A program made the translations under genes and the position numbers. The notes beneath the pieces were generated by a model. The model was not told the DNA's origin. It did not search any database and worked only from the letters and a program-made list of their open reading frames with translations. A DNA stretch of 8,217 nt from Bermanella sp051277445 (GTDB lineage: Bacteria; Pseudomonadota; Gammaproteobacteria; Pseudomonadales; Oceanobacteraceae), in contig JBNMQC010000106.1 of assembly GCA_051277445.1 (NCBI GenBank), positions 1-8,217 on the forward strand. The letters run 5' to 3'. Positions 1 through 3,499 of the stretch are shown piece by piece (positions within the stretch are counted from its first letter, which is position 1; every line of letters begins with the position of its first letter).

Positions 1-267
1 GACATGGTCTCCTATTTTAATTTTATGCTTCACTGCATCAATTCCCGATTTAAACCTAAGCTTAGACTTTACCTTATATTCGATAACGGGATGAAAAAAA
101 GTTGTCGATGAACCATGACTTCCTATCCTATGGCGCTCTTCTTTTATATCCACAACAACCCCTGTAGTCACAAGAGATTCTGATATAAATTTTTTACGAA
201 CCTTTTTACCAAGAAGTGATATCCCAATAAAAAACAGTCCGCCAAACATAAACATCAATGAATCCAA
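1..267 (-). CDS. DUF3592-type membrane protein, 5' part (cut by window start)
   Basis: An open frame of 89 codons runs off the window start. It begins at a TTG (265-267) with a good GGGAG ribosome site 6 nt upstream (274-278); an in-frame ATG at 255 is the alternative start but is too far from that site. Residues 4-20 form one hydrophobic membrane segment followed by a basic stretch (KKVRKK). Then comes a beta-rich part with the order typical of DUF3592: TTGVVVDI near 35-41, a FFHPVIEY strand near 58-64, and a KIKIGDHV turn near 82-89 at the cut. The family has no settled function; members are small membrane-anchored proteins. The gene is more AT-rich than the alaS/lysC block, which suggests an accessory gene. 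Family assignment is by eye from these motifs; the C-terminal half is not visible. Confidence 0.68.
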   Translation of the reverse strand, partial: MDSLMFMFGGLFFIGISLLGKKVRKKFISESLVTTGVVVDIKEERHRIGSHGSSTTFFHPVIEYKVKSKLRFKSGIDAVKHKIKIGDHV

Positions 268-281
268 AATACTCTCCCTGC

Positions 282-309
282 ATAATATTTTAATCATAAG
301 ACCTTGCAA
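282..309 (-). promoter_or_regulatory. Candidate sigma70 promoter of the DUF3592 gene
   Basis: On the minus strand TTGCAA (304-309) and TATTAT (282-287) are separated by 16 bp, a near-consensus pair. The predicted transcript start falls near 275, inside the ribosome site, so the message would be nearly leaderless. That weakens the call. The -35 box lies inside a palindromic repeat that could be an operator. Confidence 0.35.
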
Positions 310-329
310 GCTTCCCTACCTTGCAAGGT
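301..329. repeat. Paired palindrome ACCTTGCAAG(GT), hairpin-capable
   Basis: ACCTTGCAAG occurs at 301-310 and again within the perfect palindrome ACCTTGCAAGGT at 318-329, a 17-bp period. The two copies can also pair as a 10-bp stem around a 9-nt loop. No T-tract follows on either strand, so it is not a standard terminator. Its overlap with the candidate -35 box of the DUF3592 gene makes a repressor or activator site plausible. Confidence 0.5.
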
Positions 330-660
330 AATAAAATTTCATTATGTATAATCTAGATCCATAGCACCAATTATTATGGCGTGTAATTACAAAATCGATT
401 CAGAACCAACCGGAAATCAAACCCGTAACGATACGGGCCCGTCGAACTTCAAAGGAGCGCCAACCAAAGCCTAATTTAATATATTAAGTCGAAGCGACTT
501 TCTTGAGACAAGAAGGGGCAGGGGTACTTCCCCGAGGAAAAGATGTACTGGCTTTAATTATCCAGATTGAAAAGGTTGAAGCATGTCGCGATAAACCAGA
601 AATACACTTGCACTGAAACTGGTGCCATAAACAAAAATGTTTACCGAAACACTCAATAGG
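330..660. other. Gene-free tract with a chain of short hairpins
   Basis: I see no supportable gene here. A TATAAT box at 347-352 (plus strand) lacks a well-spaced -35 box. Perfect short inverted repeats follow: CCCGTA/TACGGG at 422-437 (loop ACGA), GTCG/CGAC at 488-498, TTCTTG/CAAGAA at 500-514, GGGG/CCCC at 521-533, and TAAACA/TGTTTA at 628-643. A 66-codon minus-strand frame across 484-684 has a GTG start inside a hairpin repeat, no ribosome site, and a Cys/Ser-rich, unprotein-like sequence, so I do not call it. A plus-strand frame of about 43 codons from 488 is equally open. The tract may be a decayed mobile element or dispersed repeat. Confidence 0.45.
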
Positions 661-724
661 AGTACTGACTGCGCTTCGCGTCACCTACTGGCGACTGCGT
701 CGATCTTGCCTTCAGTAACCGAAC
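661..724. repeat. 64-bp hairpin repeat, copy A
   Basis: Matches 911-974 at 55 of 64 positions. It contains GCG-CTT-CGC, then GTCA-(CCTAC)-TGGC, then TTGCC-(TTC)-AGTAA, the same three mini-hairpins as copy B. Two of the changes (683 and 689) compensate each other within the second stem, and the others there leave wobble pairs if read as plus-strand RNA. Function unknown. Confidence 0.7.
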
Positions 725-727
725 GAC

Positions 728-776
728 GTGAAGGGATTCACTAATGTCGCGAAGTGCATGGACGCACAAGAGCGAC
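728..776. repeat. Two further hairpins, present only in copy A
   Basis: GTGAA/TTCAC with loop GGGA lies at 728-741. A nested stem lies at 746-776: GTCGC/GCGAC outside and GTGC/GCAC inside. They sit in a 56-bp stretch (725-780) that corresponds to only 6 bp (975-980) in copy B. Either copy A gained a palindromic insert or copy B lost one. Confidence 0.55.
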
Positions 777-780
777 CTAA

Positions 781-875
781 AGGGTCTCACCCGCCTGAGC
801 ACTAGGTTTCAGATCACAAATTTTGGGCAAAAAAAAACCTGCATTAAAATGCAGGTTTTTCTTGAATCTGGTGCG
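781..875. repeat. 95-bp repeat with tRNA-Arg 3' end and terminator, copy A
   Basis: Identical to 981-1075 except at 801 (a versus g), with an offset of exactly 200 bp. Read on the minus strand it carries the last bases of a tRNA-Arg (CGCACCA, 869-875), a short spacer, and the full intrinsic terminator. The tRNA body is missing: upstream sequence at 876-910 shows no T-arm or anticodon arm. Confidence 0.85.
829..860 (-). terminator. Second copy of the tRNA-Arg terminator
   Basis: A 12-bp perfect stem (833-844 with 849-860) closes on a 4-nt loop. On the minus strand it is followed by a run of nine T. It is sequence-identical to the one at 1029-1060. It would stop readthrough from the tRNA operon, or from a lost tRNA gene. 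Confidence 0.7.
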
Positions 876-910
876 AATTACAAACTAACAATACTGCCAC
901 ACCCAACAGG

Positions 911-974
911 AGGATTGACTGCGCTTCGCGCCCCCTACGGGCGACTGCGTCGGTCTTGCCTTCGGCAATCGAAC
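911..974. repeat. 64-bp hairpin repeat, copy B
   Basis: Holds three mini-hairpins in series: GCG-CTT-CGC (921-929), GCCC-(CCTAC)-GGGC (930-942) and TTGCC-(TTC)-GGCAA (956-968). The heptamer GACTGCG occurs twice (917-923 and 943-949). It lies just beyond the tRNA-Arg terminator. The short frames crossing it are repeat and tRNA translations, not genes. Confidence 0.7.
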
Positions 975-980
975 CTACGG

Positions 981-1075
981 AGGGTCTCACCCGCCTGAGC
1001 GCTAGGTTTCAGATCACAAATTTTGGGCAAAAAAAAACCTGCATTAAAATGCAGGTTTTTCTTGAATCTGGTGCG
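981..1075. repeat. 95-bp repeat with tRNA-Arg 3' end and terminator, copy B
   Basis: This is the copy still joined to an intact tRNA-Arg: its last 7 bases (1069-1075) are the tRNA 3' end including the encoded CCA. One mismatch in 95 bp to 781-875 implies recent duplication or ongoing homogenisation. Confidence 0.85.
1029..1060 (-). terminator. Intrinsic terminator of the tRNA operon
   Basis: A 12-bp perfect stem (1033-1044 with 1049-1060), a 4-nt loop, and nine T on the minus strand. It begins 9 nt past the CCA end of the last tRNA-Arg, the expected place for the end of the tRNA transcript. Confidence 0.88.
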
Positions 1076-1145
1076 CTCAGGAGGATTCGAACCTCCGACC
1101 GCCTGGTTCGTAGCCAGGTACTCTATCCAGCTGAGCTATGAGCGC
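1069..1145 (-). tRNA. tRNA-Arg (anticodon ACG), second copy
   Basis: A 77-nt gene with encoded CCA. The acceptor stem GCGCTCA pairs with TGAGCGC, the discriminator is A, and the T-loop GGTTCGAATCC is standard. The anticodon ACG (1109-1111) is normally edited at the first position by TadA to read CGU, CGC and CGA. It is identical over all 77 positions to the copy at 1217-1293 and lies 71 bp downstream of it in transcription order. A small AT-rich hairpin in the spacer (1159-1176) probably has no more than a processing role. The intrinsic terminator follows directly. Confidence 0.96.
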
Positions 1146-1216
1146 AAGACTGATAAATAAGATTATAAATAATCTTCAAACTCTCTTTAAAACAGAATCA
1201 GTTACCGTTTAAAAGA

Positions 1217-1293
1217 TGGTGCGCTCAGGAGGATTCGAACCTCCGACCGCCTGGTTCGTAGCCAGGTACTCTATCCAGCTGAGCTATGAGCGC
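1217..1293 (-). tRNA. tRNA-Arg (anticodon ACG), first copy
   Basis: Same 77-nt sequence as 1069-1145, anticodon at 1257-1259, CCA encoded. It has its own strong promoter immediately upstream (1311-1338), so the tRNA-Arg genes can be expressed separately from tRNA-Ser. Tandem tRNA-Arg(ACG) genes after tRNA-Ser(GCT) and csrA are also known from Pseudomonas. Confidence 0.96.
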
Positions 1294-1310
1294 ATCGTTT
1301 GGGGCGGCGA

Positions 1311-1338
1311 ATTATAGATAAACTAGAATATTAGTCAA
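1311..1338 (-). promoter_or_regulatory. Strong sigma70 promoter for the tRNA-Arg genes
   Basis: On the minus strand TTGACT (1333-1338), a 16-bp spacer, and a consensus TATAAT (1311-1316). A G+C-rich discriminator (TCGCCGCCCC) follows, the type found at stringently controlled stable-RNA promoters. The predicted transcript start is about 10-12 nt before the tRNA-Arg 5' end. Confidence 0.75.
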
Positions 1339-1389
1339 CTATCGCCACTTTTTATTTTTACTCGAAGGTATTAATAAAAAGGGTTGTGA

Positions 1390-1479
1390 TGGCGGAGAGA
1401 GAGGGATTCGAACCCTCGATAAGATTTCTCCTATACACCCTTAGCAGGGGTGCGCCTTCAGCCACTCGGCCATCTCTCC
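1390..1479 (-). tRNA. tRNA-Ser (anticodon GCT)
   Basis: A 90-nt class II tRNA. The acceptor stem GGAGAGA pairs with TCTCTCC, the discriminator is G, and CCA is encoded. The anticodon GCT (1443-1445) reads AGC and AGU. The long variable arm, with an ATAAGATTTCTCCTAT-type core on the plus strand, is diagnostic of serine tRNA. It is first in the tRNA cluster, directly after csrA. I see no terminator between it and the tRNA-Arg genes, so it is probably co-transcribed with them. Confidence 0.95.
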
Positions 1480-1501
1480 AACACGCGGCGTATGTTACCA
1501 C

Positions 1502-1531
1502 TTCATAGAAAAATTAAAAGAAAAATTTCAA
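1502..1531 (-). promoter_or_regulatory. Candidate promoter of the tRNA-Ser/tRNA-Arg operon
   Basis: TTGAAA (1526-1531) and TATGAA (1502-1507) on the minus strand, 18 bp apart, in the 76-bp gap between csrA and tRNA-Ser. The predicted start lies about 15 nt before tRNA-Ser, with a G+C-rich start region (CGCCGCG). The -35 box overlaps a weak AT-rich inverted repeat (1524-1538) that is the only terminator-like signal after csrA. Confidence 0.5.
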
Positions 1532-1555
1532 TGAAATTAACACATTAGCGCGAAA

Positions 1556-1741
1556 TCAGTCTTCAGATGGCTGATCTTTTTCATTTTGGATACGCTGGTA
1601 AATTTCTTCACGATGAACGGCAACTTCTTTTGGCGCATTTACACCGATTCGAACTTGGTTGCCTTTAACACCTAATACAGTAACGGTTACTTCGTCACCA
1701 ACCATAAGAGTTTCACCAACACGACGCGTTAAAATAAGCAT
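1556..1741 (-). CDS. csrA: Carbon storage regulator CsrA (RsmA)
   Basis: A 61-residue RNA-binding dimer that controls translation and stability of many mRNAs by binding GGA motifs, often over the ribosome site; small RNAs such as CsrB or RsmY titrate it. The sequence starts MLILTRRVGETLMVGDEV and runs through VKGNQVRIGVNAPKEVAVHREEI. The RNA-contact residues L4 and R44 are present, and the length matches the E. coli protein. Only the last few residues (NEKDQPSED) vary, as is normal. AGGAGA lies 5 nt before the ATG and itself contains a GGA, so autorepression is plausible. The gene follows lysC with a 252-nt gap that carries its own signals and precedes tRNA-Ser. Confidence 0.97.
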   Translation of the reverse strand: MLILTRRVGETLMVGDEVTVTVLGVKGNQVRIGVNAPKEVAVHREEIYQRIQNEKDQPSED

Positions 1742-1748
1742 TCTATTC

Positions 1749-1793
1749 TCCTGAACATGTACTCAGCACTGCTTTAGCTGAGCACTTTAATCC
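1749..1793 (-). promoter_or_regulatory. csrA leader hairpin and ribosome site with GGA motifs
   Basis: In the leader RNA a 9-bp stem (1777-1785 with 1759-1767, one G-U pair, 9-nt loop) lies just upstream of the AGGAGA ribosome site. GGA triplets occur at 1749-1751 (ribosome site) and 1791-1793, flanking the hairpin. This resembles the layout of CsrA-bound leaders; autoregulation is inferred. Confidence 0.45.
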
Positions 1794-1868
1794 TCGATTT
1801 GATGACAAAACGAGCATCCATAAGATTTATTATTGACCAGCTTTGAAAAATTAAAAGCCCCATATCCA

Positions 1869-1903
1869 ACCTTTCCATAATATTTAGTTATGGAAGAGGT
1901 CAA
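1869..1903 (-). promoter_or_regulatory. Inverted repeat and candidate promoter upstream of csrA
   Basis: ACCT/TTCCATAA pairs with TTATGGAA/AGGT (1869-1880 with 1888-1900), 12 bp with a single-base bulge. The repeat overlaps a minus-strand TTGACC (1898-1903) and TATTAT (1877-1882). Their 15-bp spacing is short. It could be an operator-promoter for csrA or a structure at the end of the lysC message. No T-tract follows immediately, so I do not call it a terminator. Confidence 0.35.
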
Positions 1904-1993
1904 ATTAGAGGCTTACTGGCCTGTACCTAGGGTGCGATGGGTTAACAACGCGTTTTTTTGCTAGAAGGTGCCTATCCTTGACGTTCTTCTTTA

Positions 1994-2476
1994 TTACTTG
2001 GCATCGTCTAGATCGAATGCCGTGTGCAATGCGCGCACAGCAAGCTCTAGATACTTTTCAGCGATGACCACAGAAATTTTGATCTCAGACGTTGAGATGA
2101 TTTGGATGTTGATGTTTTCTTGTGCAAGCACGTCAAACATCTTACTGGCAACACCCGCATGGCTTCGCATGCCCACACCCACAAGAGACACTTTAGCAAT
2201 GTCATTGTTCCCCGATACTTCACGAGCGCCCAAACTTTGCGCCACTTCACGCAGTACCGCTTCGGTTTTAGCGAAGTCATTGCGGTGAACGGTGAATGTG
2301 AAATCGGTGGTTTTGTCGGCGGCAACGTTCTGCACGATCATATCCACTTCGATATTGGCTGCGCTAACTGGGCCTAAAATCTTAGACGCCACACCAGGAA
2401 TATCTGGCACACCTTGCACGGTTAATTTGGCTTCGTCACGGTTAAATGCAATTCCGGAAATAACTGGCTGTTCCAC
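1994..2476 (-). other. Possible internal start for a LysC beta subunit
   Basis: Codon 248 of lysC is GTG (2474-2476), preceded by AGAGGA about 10 nt upstream (around 2487-2492). Initiation there would give a 160-residue in-frame product covering just the two ACT domains (VEQPVISGIAF onward). Aspartokinases of the alpha2beta2 type, for example in Bacillus subtilis and Corynebacterium, make such a beta subunit from an internal start. Sequence supports the possibility only. Confidence 0.35.
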
Positions 2477-3217
2477 TGATTCATCATCCTCTATTGTAAT
2501 AAGGGTGCCGTTGCCTTCTTTACTGCTGTGCAAGACACGCAGTGGCACTTTGTATTTACCAGCAAATTCCACAGAACGAATTTGCAATACTTTTGAGCCT
2601 AGGCTGGCCATTTCAAGCATTTCTTCAAATGTGATTTTATCCATGCGACGGGCTTTCTCCACCACACGAGGATCGGTGGTGTACACACCATCCACATCGG
2701 TATAAATGTGGCATTCGTCTGCATTTAAAGCCGCAGCCAGCGCCACACCTGTGGTGTCAGAGCCACCACGGCCTAGGGTGGTGATGTTGCCGTCGTCATC
2801 CACACCTTGGAAACCTGCAACGATCACCACGCGACCTTCATCTAGGTCACTGCGAATTTTTTTCGTATCAATATCTTGGATTCGCGCTTTCATGTGGGCG
2901 CTATCGGTTAATATTTTCACTTGTGAGCCAGTGTAAGAACGCGCCGGCACGCCACGCTTGTTAAGCGCCATGCTTAACAGTGCAATGGTCACTTGTTCGC
3001 CAGTACTGACGAGCACGTCCATTTCACGAGGGGTCGGTTGGTCGCTAATCGCATTAGCAAGACCAATCAAGCGATTGGTTTCACCGCTCATGGCGCTCAC
3101 GGCGACAACCACATCGTGACCTTCGTCTTTAAATTTCTTGATTTTTTCTGCAACGCCTTCGATTCGCTCTACGCTTCCTACCGAGGTGCCGCCATATTTA
3201 TGTACGTACAATGCCAT
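1994..3217 (-). CDS. lysC: Aspartate kinase (aspartokinase)
   Basis: Phosphorylates L-aspartate with ATP, the first step to lysine (and diaminopimelate), methionine and threonine. From ATG 3217 the protein has 407 residues. The kinase domain (about 1-245) holds KYGGTSVG at 7-14, STGEQV at 71-76, GRGGSDTTG at 149-157 and IYTDVDGVYTTDP at 171-183. Two ACT domains follow (about 262-325 and 341-405), with VPDIPGVASKIL and GMRSHAGVASKMF; these normally bind lysine and/or threonine for feedback control. The open frame extends to a TTG at 3259, but that adds 14 residues and lies inside a hairpin, while MALYVHKYGG is the family start. No strong ribosome site precedes 3217 (GAAGAG about 8 nt away). 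It is a single-function enzyme with no homoserine dehydrogenase fusion. Confidence 0.97.
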   Translation of the reverse strand: MALYVHKYGGTSVGSVERIEGVAEKIKKFKDEGHDVVVAVSAMSGETNRLIGLANAISDQPTPREMDVLVSTGEQVTIALLSMALNKRGVPARSYTGSQVKILTDSAHMKARIQDIDTKKIRSDLDEGRVVIVAGFQGVDDDGNITTLGRGGSDTTGVALAAALNADECHIYTDVDGVYTTDPRVVEKARRMDKITFEEMLEMASLGSKVLQIRSVEFAGKYKVPLRVLHSSKEGNGTLITIEDDESVEQPVISGIAFNRDEAKLTVQGVPDIPGVASKILGPVSAANIEVDMIVQNVAADKTTDFTFTVHRNDFAKTEAVLREVAQSLGAREVSGNNDIAKVSLVGVGMRSHAGVASKMFDVLAQENINIQIISTSEIKISVVIAEKYLELAVRALHTAFDLDDAK

Positions 3218-3251
3218 GGTTTCAGGCTCTTCAAAAAGAGGACAAAATTTG

Positions 3252-3278
3252 GGCGACAATTAGACACTAATTGTCGCC
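3252..3278 (-). promoter_or_regulatory. Perfect 12-bp hairpin in the lysC leader
   Basis: GGCGACAATTAG pairs perfectly with CTAATTGTCGCC around a 3-nt loop, 34 nt upstream of the lysC ATG. The following bases (CAAATTTTGTCC) are only moderately T-rich, so it is a weak terminator candidate. It could instead be an attenuator or a protein-binding palindrome controlling lysC. Confidence 0.5.
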
Positions 3279-3499
3279 AGTTTGGAACTAGATATGAGAT
3301 ACAAACTAGACTGAAAAAGGCATAAATTCAGAGAATTCAGGCTCATTTACCCATTTATGGTCAAAGCCCATCACTCAGCAGACACGAAACACGCCAAAAC
3401 CCGGTTAAGGAGTCTTGCTGTGGTGCTTGGTTTCGCCTTAAACGGATGAGATCAGAGCCAAGGGCTCAATACCCAAGGCTCCACCGCCAGCCTTAGATG
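3279..3499. other. alaS-lysC intergenic region
   Basis: No gene is visible. Close to the alaS stop a hairpin GAGCC-(UU)-GGG/CCC-(UU)-GGCUC occupies 3455-3481 with no U-tract. I looked for a lysine riboswitch, which precedes lysC in some gammaproteobacteria, and did not recognise its conserved core. A TTGACC on the minus strand (3359-3364) has no good -10 partner, so the lysC promoter is unresolved. Confidence 0.4.

Noticed and set aside
484..684. 66-codon minus-strand frame
   Set aside because: GTG start within a hairpin repeat, no ribosome site, Cys/Ser/His-rich composition, and an equally open plus-strand frame over part of it. A remnant of a coding element cannot be excluded.
744..1141. 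Two plus-strand frames (744-998 and 956-1141)
   Set aside because: They translate the hairpin repeats, the terminators and the antisense of a tRNA-Arg (the RIRTSDRLVRSQVLYPAEL ending is a familiar tRNA translation artefact). They are not genes.
781..1293. CRISPR-like or longer tandem array
   Set aside because: Each repeat has only two copies, with irregular spacing, and they are explained by tRNA genes and tRNA flanks.
1524..1538. Intrinsic terminator after csrA
   Set aside because: Only a 6-bp, mostly A-T stem with a 3-nt loop; it overlaps a better explanation, the tRNA operon -35 box.
3218..3259. N-terminal extension of LysC from TTG 3259
   Set aside because: The 14 extra residues are not part of the family, the TTG lies within a strong hairpin, and MALYVHKYGG is the normal start.
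3260..3499. Lysine riboswitch before lysC
   Set aside because: Conserved core sequences were not recognised; only simple hairpins are present.
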